Assembly: GCA_040119125.1 (NCBI GenBank)
Contig: JBEDTR010000016.1
Span: forward strand, 1 to 64,000
Length of the DNA stretch: 64,000 nt
Direction: 5' to 3'
Source: Pacificitalea sp040119125
Lineage (GTDB): Bacteria; Pseudomonadota; Alphaproteobacteria; Rhodobacterales; Rhodobacteraceae
The position numbers and the translations under genes were made by a program. Positions 52,277 through 60,790 of the stretch are shown here, piece by piece; the stretch's first letter is position 1; the number at the start of each line of letters is the position of its first letter. The notes under the pieces are model-generated. The model was not told the origin of the DNA and did no database searches. It saw only the letters and a program-made list of their open reading frames with translations.

Positions 52277-52302
52277 AACACCTATGGCCTTTCCAGAGTT
52301 CC
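52277..52302 (-). promoter_or_regulatory. EcfG-like promoter of the intact DUF2243-DUF421 operon
   Basis: Minus strand GGAAC-N17-TGTT, same position and spacing as at 27213-27238. Conservation of the motif between the two diverged leaders is the best support among the candidates here. Confidence 0.55.
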
Positions 52303-52426
52303 CAGCCTGCCGGCATCTGCTCCATGACATGCCGCACCGTGGATAAAAGGCCGGCGAACTGGGCGAAAATTTTGCTAAGTCAAAGACACACCGATCCTAC
52401 TCAGAACCAAACATGGTGGAGCAATA

Positions 52427-53404
52427 TCAGGAAACGTGTTCGGGAAAGAAGCATGCGGCTGTGTGCGGTTCTGCTTCCAGCTCGGGCGTGTTCGCGCGGC
52501 AGGTGTCCTGCGCTTTCCAGCAGCGCGGCGCGAAAGCGCAGCCATTCGGCACCGCCAAGGGCGATGGCAATTCACCTTTCAGCTTGATCCGCCGCTTTTC
52601 TGCGCCGGGGTTTGCCTGGGGCGTCGCTGATAAAAGAGCCACGGTGTAGGGATGCATTGGTGCGGCGAAAAGCGCCTCTTTCGATCCGCGTTCGACAGCG
52701 CGTCCCAGATACATAACGATGACCTCGTCGGCAACATGGCGCACCACGCCCAAATCGTGGCTGATGAACAGATAGGCCAGTTGCAGCCGGTCCTGCAATT
52801 CCAGAAGCAGGTTCAGAATTGCGCTTTGAATAGACACATCAAGCGCCGAGACAGGCTCGTCGAGAACCAGGACTTTCGGGTTCAGCATCAAGGCGCGGGC
52901 GATGGCGATCCGCTGTCGTTGCCCACCGGAAAACATATGCGGATAGCGGTCAAAATGTTCGGGCCGCAGACCGACCATTTGCAGCATCTCGCGGGCTTTC
53001 TTTTCGCGCTCTGCTTTCGTCAATTTGGTGTTGATGACCAAGGGCTCCATCAAGATGGCACCGATCCGTTGCCGCGGATTGAGCGAGCCATAGGGGTCCT
53101 GAAACACGATTTGCACCGATTGACGCAGGTCCGCCCAATCGTTCGGCAGGACGGGATCGCCCTCCAGCGTCAATGTGCCTTTTGTCGGCTCTTCGATCAT
53201 GGCGACCATGCGGGCGAGGGTGGATTTGCCGCAGCCGCTTTCGCCGACAACGGCCAGCGTTTTGCCGGGAGTCAGCTGAAAGTCGAGACCCGCCACCGCC
53301 TTGAGCAAGCGTGGCTTGCGCATGAGACCGCCACTCACCTCATAGTGACGCTGTAAACCTTTGGCCTGCATGACGGGCGTTTGCATCATTGTCGTATCTG
53401 TCAT
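52427..53404 (-). CDS. Peptide ABC transporter ATP-binding protein (DppF-like)
   Basis: 325 residues. Walker A GESGCGKST, signature FSGGQRQRIAIARAL, Walker B VLVLDEPVSALDVS. The C-terminal oligopeptide-transporter extension has the cysteines of this family (CAFAPRCWKAQDTC). Start overlaps the stop of the DppD-like gene by four bases. Last gene of the operon. Powers import of di- or oligopeptides or related solutes at the inner membrane. Confidence 0.93.
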   Translation of the reverse strand: MTDTTMMQTPVMQAKGLQRHYEVSGGLMRKPRLLKAVAGLDFQLTPGKTLAVVGESGCGKSTLARMVAMIEEPTKGTLTLEGDPVLPNDWADLRQSVQIVFQDPYGSLNPRQRIGAILMEPLVINTKLTKAEREKKAREMLQMVGLRPEHFDRYPHMFSGGQRQRIAIARALMLNPKVLVLDEPVSALDVSIQSAILNLLLELQDRLQLAYLFISHDLGVVRHVADEVIVMYLGRAVERGSKEALFAAPMHPYTVALLSATPQANPGAEKRRIKLKGELPSPLAVPNGCAFAPRCWKAQDTCRANTPELEAEPHTAACFFPEHVS

Positions 53405-54378
53405 GATGCGATCCTGTCAGCAGCGTTTAGGGGGTAGAAACAACGGGCATAGCCTAAATCGGCGCCCAAAGGGGGTGGGGGGGTCGTCTTGCATTTTGCA
53501 TCTGCGAATTTGCAGCGCGGCGAAAACAGGCATCCTGCAGGACGGTCGAACTGACCTGGAACCACGCCGGGAATAGTCGGCAACAGCCGCGCTGTCGCAC
53601 GCTCGGGCAGGGCATCGAGCAGGGCGGCTGTATAGGGGTGGTGCGGCGTGGCGAACAGATCGGCCACAGGCTGTTCTTCAACCTTTTGGCCCGCGTATTG
53701 CACGCTGACCCGTTCGGCGGTTTCGGCCACGACGCCCATGTCATGCGTGATCAGCACCAGACCCATGCCCGTTTCATCGCGGAGCGACGCCAGCAAGTCG
53801 AGTATCTGTGCCTGGATCGTGACATCGAGAGCCGTCGTCGGCTCGTCCGCGATCAAAAGCTTGGGTTTGCAGGCAATTGCCATTGCAATCATGACGCGTT
53901 GGTTCATCCCGCCTGACAGCTGGTGCGGAAAGGCGGACAACCGGCGTTCGGGATCGGGAATGCCGACCTGCTCGAACAATTCGACCGCGCGGGCATGGCG
54001 GGCGCGGCGGTCGATGTTGAGGTGAAAGCGCAGCGCTTCTTTGATTTGCCAGCCTACGGTGAAACAGGGATTCAGCGATGACATCGGTTCTTGAAAGATC
54101 ATCGCCAGATCCTTGCCGACGATCCGACGCCGGGCGCGGGCGTCGATGTTCAGCAGGTCATGCTCGCCAAAGCGGATTTCATCTGCGGTAATTTTAGCGG
54201 TCCAGGGCAGCAAGCCCATCACCGCCAACATTGACACAGATTTACCAGAGCCACTTTCGCCGACGATGGCCAGAATTTCACCGTTATCAATGTCTTGATC
54301 GACGGAATCGACCGCGCGGAACGCGCCAGAGGCCGTGGCGAATTCGACGGTCAGGTTTCGGATGCGTAGCAATGTCAT
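53401..54378 (-). CDS. Peptide ABC transporter ATP-binding protein (DppD-like)
   Basis: 325 residues. Walker A GESGSGKSV, Q-loop IFQEPMSSLNP, signature LSGGMNQRVMIAMAI, Walker B LLIADEPTTALDV, and the C-terminal cysteine cluster (CLFSPRCKFADAKC) that in this family can hold an iron-sulfur cluster. Four bases separate it from the permease gene upstream. Confidence 0.93.
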   Translation of the reverse strand: MTLLRIRNLTVEFATASGAFRAVDSVDQDIDNGEILAIVGESGSGKSVSMLAVMGLLPWTAKITADEIRFGEHDLLNIDARARRRIVGKDLAMIFQEPMSSLNPCFTVGWQIKEALRFHLNIDRRARHARAVELFEQVGIPDPERRLSAFPHQLSGGMNQRVMIAMAIACKPKLLIADEPTTALDVTIQAQILDLLASLRDETGMGLVLITHDMGVVAETAERVSVQYAGQKVEEQPVADLFATPHHPYTAALLDALPERATARLLPTIPGVVPGQFDRPAGCLFSPRCKFADAKCKTTPPPPLGADLGYARCFYPLNAADRIAS

Positions 54379-54382
54379 GTGA

Positions 54383-55288
54383 TCAGCTCCGCTTTAGTTT
54401 CGGGTCGAGCGCGTCACGCAGCCCGTCGCCCATCAAGTTGATGGCCAGCACCGTAATCAGGATCGCCAGACCGGGGAATGTCACGACCCACCAGGCCCGC
54501 AAGATGAATTCGCGCGCTTCCGCCAGCATGGTGCCCCATTCCGGCGTCGGTGGCTGCGCGCCCATCCCCAGAAAGCCAAGGGCGGCGGCGTCCAAAATGG
54601 CCGTGGAAAACGACAAAGCCGCCTGCACGATGATCGGTGCAAGGCAGTTCGGCAATACGGTGACGAACATCAGCCGCATCAGACCAGCCCCCGCGACGCG
54701 AGCCGAGGTGACGTAGTCCTTTTCCCGTTCCGACAACACGCTGGCGCGGGTCAGGCGGACGTAATGCGGCTGCAGCACGATCGCGATGGCGATCATCGCA
54801 TTGATCAGCGATGGCCCGAGGATGGCGACCAGCACCAGTGCCAGCAACAAGGACGGAAAAGCCAGAATGATATCCATGATCCGCATGATGATGGAGTCCA
54901 GCCAGCGCGGTGCGAAGCCTGCGATCAGCCCGATCAGGATCCCGCCAAAGGCCGCGACGGTGACGACCACGATACCAACAAAGAACGAAAACCGTGCGCC
55001 GACGATCAGCCGTGACAGCATGTCCCGGCCCAGCGGATCAGTGCCAAGGATGTATTTGAAACTGCCGCCATCCTGCCAGAACGGCGGCACAAGCGTATCG
55101 GCGCGGTATTGCTGCGTCGCGCTATGCGGCGCGATCCACGGGCCAAAGATCGCGAGTATTGCGAAAATGGCAAAGATGAAAAGGCCGATGACGGCGCCAC
55201 GGTTTTCGCGGAAATAGAACCAGAATTCCCGCAAGCGACCCGGACGGGCATGGACCATTTCAGCTTCGGCAGAGAGTGCATCATCCAT
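54383..55288 (-). CDS. Peptide ABC permease (DppC-like)
   Basis: 301 residues from ATG at 55288, one base after the stop of the DppB-like gene. N-terminal extension, a first helix (VIGLFIFAIFAILAIFGPW) and the family motif GTDPLGRDMLSRLIVGAR. The EAA loop is ASVLSEREKDYVTSARVAGA, and the end reads NLMGDGLRDALDPKLK. All typical of DppC/OppC. Confidence 0.92.
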   Translation of the reverse strand: MDDALSAEAEMVHARPGRLREFWFYFRENRGAVIGLFIFAIFAILAIFGPWIAPHSATQQYRADTLVPPFWQDGGSFKYILGTDPLGRDMLSRLIVGARFSFFVGIVVVTVAAFGGILIGLIAGFAPRWLDSIIMRIMDIILAFPSLLLALVLVAILGPSLINAMIAIAIVLQPHYVRLTRASVLSEREKDYVTSARVAGAGLMRLMFVTVLPNCLAPIIVQAALSFSTAILDAAALGFLGMGAQPPTPEWGTMLAEAREFILRAWWVVTFPGLAILITVLAINLMGDGLRDALDPKLKRS

Positions 55289-55289
55289 G

Positions 55290-56297
55290 TCAGCGCTTTC
55301 GGATCTTGGGGTTGATGACGCCATACAGCATGTCGACGGTCAGGTTCACGATCATCACAAGGACCGCGATCAGCAAAAGCCCGCCCTGCACGACAGGATA
55401 GTCGCGGCGGAAAATGCTATCGACCATCCACTTGCCGATACCCGGCCAGCTGAAAATCGTCTCGGTCAGGATCGCCCCGGCCAACAGTGTCCCGACGCTC
55501 AGGCCGATAACGGTGATGACGGGGATCATCGCGTTGCGCAGGGCATGAATGCCGTTGATACGACCGGGGGGCATGCCCTTGGCACGGGCAGTGCGGATGT
55601 AATCCTCGCCAAGAACCTCTAGCATTGCGGACCGTGTCTGGCGCGCAATGACAGCGAGTGGAATGGTGCCCAGCACGATTGTTGGTAGCATAAGGTGCAA
55701 CACGGCAGACCTGAATGCCCCGCTTTGCCCAGAGGCGATGGAATCTATCAGCATAAAGCCGGTGGCGTCGGGGAAATAATACAAAAGGTCGATCCGACCC
55801 GACACCGGAGTCCAGCCCAGATTGCCCGAGAACACGATTATCAGCAGCAAGGCCCACCAGAAGATCGGCATTGAATACCCGATCAGCGCCGTCGACATGA
55901 GGGCGCGGTCGAAGAACTTGCCCCGGTTCACAGCGGCGATGATCCCGGCAGGCAAGCCAAGGATGATCGCAAAAATCATTGCACAGATCGACAGTTCTAG
56001 CGTCGCGGGAAACAGGGTGAAGAATTCATCCCAGACCGGTCGCTTGGTTACAAATGACGTGCCCAGATCGCCCTGCAACACGCCGGTCAGGTAATCCCAG
56101 AACTGAATATAGATCGGCTGGTCAAAGCCGTATTGCTTCGCAAGCTCCGCGTAGCGTTCATCGGTCAGGCCACGCTCCCCGGCCATCACAACGATTGGAT
56201 CGCCGGGCAGGGCGCGGATAAAGCTGAACGATATCAATGTGACGCCGATAAAGGTCGGGATGAAGGTCAGCAGACGACTGAGCGTGTATTTCAGCAT
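55290..56297 (-). CDS. Peptide ABC permease (DppB-like)
   Basis: 335 residues. Typical start (KYTLSRLLTFIPTFIGVTLI) with the FIRALPGDP motif; EAA loop MLEVLGEDYIRTARAKGMPP; end TVDMLYGVINPKIRKR. Its ATG lies inside the last codons of the M24 peptidase gene (seven-base overlap). Confidence 0.93.
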   Translation of the reverse strand: MLKYTLSRLLTFIPTFIGVTLISFSFIRALPGDPIVVMAGERGLTDERYAELAKQYGFDQPIYIQFWDYLTGVLQGDLGTSFVTKRPVWDEFFTLFPATLELSICAMIFAIILGLPAGIIAAVNRGKFFDRALMSTALIGYSMPIFWWALLLIIVFSGNLGWTPVSGRIDLLYYFPDATGFMLIDSIASGQSGAFRSAVLHLMLPTIVLGTIPLAVIARQTRSAMLEVLGEDYIRTARAKGMPPGRINGIHALRNAMIPVITVIGLSVGTLLAGAILTETIFSWPGIGKWMVDSIFRRDYPVVQGGLLLIAVLVMIVNLTVDMLYGVINPKIRKR

Positions 56298-57400
56298 TGC
56301 AGCACCGTCAGTTCCTTTGTGAAATGGGTCAAAGTCTTATATCCGTCTTGGGTCACCAGCACATCGTCTTCGATGCGCACACCGAAATTTCCGATCTCAT
56401 ACAGACCCGGCTCGTTGGTATAAACAGTTCCCGCGGGCAAACCCATGTGGTTGCCGCGCAGGATATAGGGGGCCTCGTGCACCTCTCGGCCTAGACCGTG
56501 ACCAGTCTTCGTGCGGATGCGATCAGCATAAGGCGTCGCCTCCAGTATAGAGGTGACGGTATCGTCGATCTCATGTGCGGTCACGCCGGCACGGGTCACG
56601 GCAAGGCCCGCCAGATTGGCCTGCAACACCGCGTCATAGACCGCGCGACCTTCGTCGCTGACGTGGTTCAGGAACACGGTGCGGGTGATGTCAGCGCAAA
56701 AGCTATGCTTCCGCGCCCCGAAATCGATCAGCAAAGCATCGCCAGACTTAACGTGATACGCGCTGCGGGCGGTGGCGTGGGGCCGAGCAGAACCGTCGCC
56801 TGCCGCGACAATCGGAGCAAAGGCCAGATCATCGGCCCCTTCGGCAAAAAGCATCTGCACCAGCATCTGTTCGATTTGCTTTTCGCTCTGACCCAGGCGG
56901 ACGCTTGCCAGCGTGCGGGTCAGGGCGCGTTCGGAAATATCGATAGCCTCTTGCAGGGCTGCAAGATCGGCGGTGGTCTTGATCATCCGCAGGGCGGAGA
57001 TCTCATGCTCGGCGTCGATAATGGTCAAATCAGGCTGCGCGGCCAGCAAGGCGTGGTGGACAAAGACACGCATGACCTGACCCTCGACAGCGAGAGAGCG
57101 GATGGACAGATGTTGCGTCAACGCAGCAAAGGCGGCGGCATAGCCATCCTGATCGCGCCAGTCGAAGACCGCACCGTCAAAGCCGACAAGGTCCCAGCTG
57201 CCCAGTTCCAGATTTGGCACCAGCGCCGCAGGCGGACCGTGCGCGGGAATGACCAGAACGAAAGGGCGCTCATGGCTCATGAAGGTATGGTTCACGGCGC
57301 GGGTGAAATTCGGCCCCGGCACCAAAGCCACGGCATCGACGCCCAGTCGGGCGGCAACGGCGGCATAGGGGGCCAGACGGTCAGTCAGGGATTCGGCCAA
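56291..57400 (-). CDS. M24 metallopeptidase (Xaa-Pro aminopeptidase family)
   Basis: 369 residues. N-terminal creatinase-like domain, then a pita-bread catalytic domain with all five metal ligands: Asp in LLIDFGARKH, Asp in CADITRTVF, His in KTGHGLGREVHEAP, Glu in VYTNEPGLYE and Glu in GVRIEDDVLV. Such enzymes release N-terminal residues before proline or cleave related amide bonds. Placed between the substrate-binding protein and permease genes and overlapping the latter, so it probably digests what this transporter brings in. Confidence 0.9.
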   Translation of the reverse strand: MAESLTDRLAPYAAVAARLGVDAVALVPGPNFTRAVNHTFMSHERPFVLVIPAHGPPAALVPNLELGSWDLVGFDGAVFDWRDQDGYAAAFAALTQHLSIRSLAVEGQVMRVFVHHALLAAQPDLTIIDAEHEISALRMIKTTADLAALQEAIDISERALTRTLASVRLGQSEKQIEQMLVQMLFAEGADDLAFAPIVAAGDGSARPHATARSAYHVKSGDALLIDFGARKHSFCADITRTVFLNHVSDEGRAVYDAVLQANLAGLAVTRAGVTAHEIDDTVTSILEATPYADRIRTKTGHGLGREVHEAPYILRGNHMGLPAGTVYTNEPGLYEIGNFGVRIEDDVLVTQDGYKTLTHFTKELTVLQC

Positions 57401-57471
57401 GGCATTGGCTCCTTGTCGAAATAGGGAAGGGGCGGCATACCGGATGCCGCCCCCTGTCGTATAACTATTGC

Positions 57472-59061
57472 TTATTCAGCCAGGCCGACGGCGTTGAAGA
57501 TGTGACCACCCAAGGGATGCACAACGTAGCCTTCCACTTCGGGACGCATGGTCATGTAAACGACCGAATGCGCGATAGTGGCCCAAGGCGCCTGATCCTT
57601 GAAAACGGCCTGTGCCTCTTCATACAGAGCCGCGCGCTCTTCTTGCGTTGGCAGGACCTTGGCTTTCTGGATCAACGAGTCGAACTCTTCGTTGCACCAG
57701 TTGGCGCGGTTCGAATTGCCGACGCCATCGCAGCCCAGCAGCACAGCGAGGAAGTTGTCAGGATCACCGTTGTCGCCGGTCCAACCCAGCAGCACAGCAC
57801 CATCACGGTCAGCGGCCTTGGACCGTTCCAGATACTCGCCCCACTCGTAGGACACGATTTCAACGTCGACACCGATCTTGGACATGTCGTCCTGCATCAG
57901 CTCTGCCATGCGGCGGGCGTTGGGGTTGTAAGGACGCTGCACAGGCATCGCCCAGATCTTCATCGACAGATCGGTGACGCCTTCGGCTTCCAACATCGAC
58001 TTGGCGGCCTCCGGGTCATACTGATCGTCTTCGATCGCTTCGTTATACGACCACATGGTGGGTGGGATCGGGTTTTTTGCAATCTCGCCAGAGCCTTGGA
58101 ACACGACATCGATGATCGACTGCTTGTCGATCGCCATGTTCAGCGCCTTGCGCACGTTGGCGTTGTCGAATGGGGCGACCTTTGTGTTATAGGCCAGATA
58201 GCCCACGTTCAGGCCCTCTTGCTCCATCACGACGACGTCTTCGGCATCCTTCATGGCCTGAACATCGGCCGGGTTCGGGTAGGCCATAACGTGGCATTCG
58301 CCTGCCTGAACCTTTTGGTAGCGGACAGATGCATCGGGCGTGATCGCAAAGATCAGGCTTTCGACCTTGGCCTTGTCGCCAAAGTAGTCGTCATTGCGCA
58401 GATAGCGGATGACGGCGTCTTTCTGATAGGCCTGAAATGTGAACGGGCCGGTGCCGATGGGCGCCTGGTTCACCATTTCAGGTGTGCCGGCTTCCATCAT
58501 CGCGTCAGAGTATTCTTTCGATACGATTGAGGCAAAATCCATCGCCATATTGGCAATGAATGGCGCTTCGGGACGGGTCAGGTTGAACTTGACGGTATAG
58601 TCGTCGACCTTTTCGATGCTTTCGACCAGATCGGGCATGGACATGGAACTATAGTATTCCCATGTGCCGCCGGAATAGCTGTTGTAGGGATTGTCGGGGT
58701 TACCCTGACGGTCGAAGGAAAAGATAACGTCGTCAGCGTTGAAATCTCGGGTCGGCGTGAACTGATCGTTGGAATGGAACTTGACGCCTTCGCGCAGTTT
58801 GAAGGTCACGGTCATGCCGTCCTCGGACACTTCCCAACTTTCGGCCAAACCGGGCAGAACCTCGGTCGTGCCGACCTTGAACTCTGTCAAATGGTCGTAG
58901 ATCGGGTGGCTCGAGGCGTCGAAGGTTGTCCCGGAGGTGTAGAGCGCCGGATCAAAACCTTCAGGCGAGCCTTCGGAGCAATAGACCAGCGACTGAGCCT
59001 GCGCGGCCATGCCCACGGTGCTCAGCAGCAGGCCTGCAGCTAAAGATAGTTTCAAGGACAT
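57472..59061 (-). CDS. Peptide-binding protein of ABC transporter (DppA-like)
   Basis: 529 residues from ATG at 59061 (GAGGAAAT upstream). Signal peptide SLKLSLAAGLLLSTVGMAAQ ending AQA. Family 5 solute-binding protein: LVYCSEGSPEGFDPALYTSG, PGLAESWEVSEDGMTVTFKL, REGVKFHSNDQF. Cysteine pairs (VYCSEG, AGECHV, GCDG, NWCNEE) match dipeptide/haem-binding DppA proteins. First gene of the operon; binds the solute in the periplasm. Confidence 0.94.
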   Translation of the reverse strand: MSLKLSLAAGLLLSTVGMAAQAQSLVYCSEGSPEGFDPALYTSGTTFDASSHPIYDHLTEFKVGTTEVLPGLAESWEVSEDGMTVTFKLREGVKFHSNDQFTPTRDFNADDVIFSFDRQGNPDNPYNSYSGGTWEYYSSMSMPDLVESIEKVDDYTVKFNLTRPEAPFIANMAMDFASIVSKEYSDAMMEAGTPEMVNQAPIGTGPFTFQAYQKDAVIRYLRNDDYFGDKAKVESLIFAITPDASVRYQKVQAGECHVMAYPNPADVQAMKDAEDVVVMEQEGLNVGYLAYNTKVAPFDNANVRKALNMAIDKQSIIDVVFQGSGEIAKNPIPPTMWSYNEAIEDDQYDPEAAKSMLEAEGVTDLSMKIWAMPVQRPYNPNARRMAELMQDDMSKIGVDVEIVSYEWGEYLERSKAADRDGAVLLGWTGDNGDPDNFLAVLLGCDGVGNSNRANWCNEEFDSLIQKAKVLPTQEERAALYEEAQAVFKDQAPWATIAHSVVYMTMRPEVEGYVVHPLGGHIFNAVGLAE

Positions 59062-59459
59062 TCGTATTTCCTCACTGTTGTCATTTTGTTTTGCAGTCAG
59101 ATCCACCTGACCAGTGCATGCGCCAATAAAACCAGACGGTTAAGCAAGCCCCGGACAAGTTGCTTTGCCCTGACGGCGTTGCGGTCGTGTGGCGTGCTGT
59201 CTTGCGCCTGCAAGCGCGGCTGGAGATATTTTCGCGGTGTGATGAGCAGATCGGTGTGCTGACATGCCGAAATTGTGTGCATTCATGATCAAGAGAGCAA
59301 GCTAAAAAAACGCTGGTTGAAATGAGATCCGCCGCGCAAGATTGTTACGCGAAAAGCTAAATTCCAGGGGTGGTTTATAGCTCAAAACAGTGTTTTCAGC
59401 ACAAGTATAACCCGCCGAAGTGCACCCCGCGCTGGTAACATCAGGAATGGACTTGACCG
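59062..59459. other. Divergent control region, dpp operon and MFS gene
   Basis: Lower GC than its flanks. A small perfect inverted repeat, AAAACAGTGTTTT (59384-59396), lies 64 bases before the MFS start and could be an operator. No gene supported. Confidence 0.4.
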
Positions 59460-60677
59460 TTGCATAGAATTGAGCGCTTTGCCCTCTACGTTGCGCTGAC
59501 TGCAATGACCGCCCTCGCCATCGACGGTGTGCTGCCAGCGATGCCCATGATCGAGGCCGACTTTTCCTTGTTGCCTCCTTACTCCGGCGGACAGATCATC
59601 ACGATTTTTGTGCTAGGCATGGCGGTCGGAGAGCTGTTGATCGGCCCATTCATGGACGCGACAGGACGGCGCCCTGCTGTGATCGGGGGGCTTGTTCTCT
59701 TTGGCATCGGCACAATCATCGCGGGCACGGCAGACAGCTATGGCGCTGTTGTGGCGGGACGCTTCCTGCAAGGGGTGGGCATTGCCGGGCCCAAGATCGG
59801 GACACGCGCGATGATCCGCGACCGATATGCCGGAACAGACATGGCGCAGGTTATGTCGGTGATCTTTACCTTGCTGATCCTCATTCCGATGATCGCGCCC
59901 GCAATCGGGGCCGTCATTGTCGCCACAAGCGGCTGGCGCGGCGTGTTTTGGGCCTATCTGGCGATGGCGGTAGGGCTTGGCGCTTGGCTGTGGACACGTC
60001 ACCCGGAAACACTTCCCGTCGACAAACGGATCCCGCTGCAATTTCGCAGACTGGCAACGAACTGTCGGATCGTGCTCACCCGCTCTGATGTGGCGCCCGT
60101 CATTGTCGCAACTGGATTGATTTTCGGCGCGCAGCTTACCTATTTTTCCGTGGCGGCGGATCTCTTCGGCGCGGTTTATGACCTCTCGGCGTCGATGCCA
60201 GCGTTCTTTGCGCTTCTCGCCACGGGGACGGGGGCGGCACTTCTTCTCAACGTGCGGTTCGTCGGGCGCACAGGGATGGAGCCTCCAATCTTAATCGGTC
60301 TCACATTGCTCGGGCTCTCGGGCGCCCTGCTGCTGGTGGCCGCCGCCCTTACCGATGGCCACCCGCCGTTGGTCATTTTTCTGGGCCTTGGCTGGATCGG
60401 GTTCTTTGCACTTGGCCTGTTGTTCGGGAACCTCAATGCCTTGGCGATGCGACCACTGGGTGAGCTTGCGGGCCTGGGTTCATCGATTATCGCGTCAGTC
60501 TCCAGCCTCGTCGCATTTGTTTTTGCCTTTACTGTCGAGGTCGCGGCAGACAGCCCAGTATGGGCCGTTGCCTGGGCTTTTGCACTCGCCGCGCCGCCGT
60601 CTGCAATCCTGATTTTGCTCGCCTTTCCGGCCAATTCACGTTTGCGGCTTTGGCGGTTTCTTCAAATCTTTCGATGA
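59460..60677 (+). CDS. Bcr/CflA-type MFS drug exporter
   Basis: 405 residues, twelve predicted helices. MFS motif A region GPFMDATGRRPAVIGGLVLF, helix 1 with the Asp of this family (TALAIDGVLPAMPMIEADF), RFLQGVGIAGPKIGTRAMIR. This is the drug:proton antiporter subgroup related to Bcr. Begins at a TTG (59460) without a strong ribosome site, so the true start could differ by a few codons. Converges with the sulfatase gene. Confidence 0.87.
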   Translation: MHRIERFALYVALTAMTALAIDGVLPAMPMIEADFSLLPPYSGGQIITIFVLGMAVGELLIGPFMDATGRRPAVIGGLVLFGIGTIIAGTADSYGAVVAGRFLQGVGIAGPKIGTRAMIRDRYAGTDMAQVMSVIFTLLILIPMIAPAIGAVIVATSGWRGVFWAYLAMAVGLGAWLWTRHPETLPVDKRIPLQFRRLATNCRIVLTRSDVAPVIVATGLIFGAQLTYFSVAADLFGAVYDLSASMPAFFALLATGTGAALLLNVRFVGRTGMEPPILIGLTLLGLSGALLLVAAALTDGHPPLVIFLGLGWIGFFALGLLFGNLNALAMRPLGELAGLGSSIIASVSSLVAFVFAFTVEVAADSPVWAVAWAFALAAPPSAILILLAFPANSRLRLWRFLQIFR

Positions 60678-60790
60678 TCTGAAGGGCGAACTCGCTCATC
60701 GTTGCTCTTGCGGCGATAGTCCGGTCTGACGGGTCGCCGTGCAGCATCTGAGCCAGTGCAGCCCGACGCCAATATCGACCCGTCAGCCCG

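Noticed and set aside
57502..58530. Plus-strand frame of 342 codons
   Set aside because: Antisense to the DppA-like gene, His/Asp/Val-rich mirror pattern; the DppA motifs on the other strand are unmistakable.
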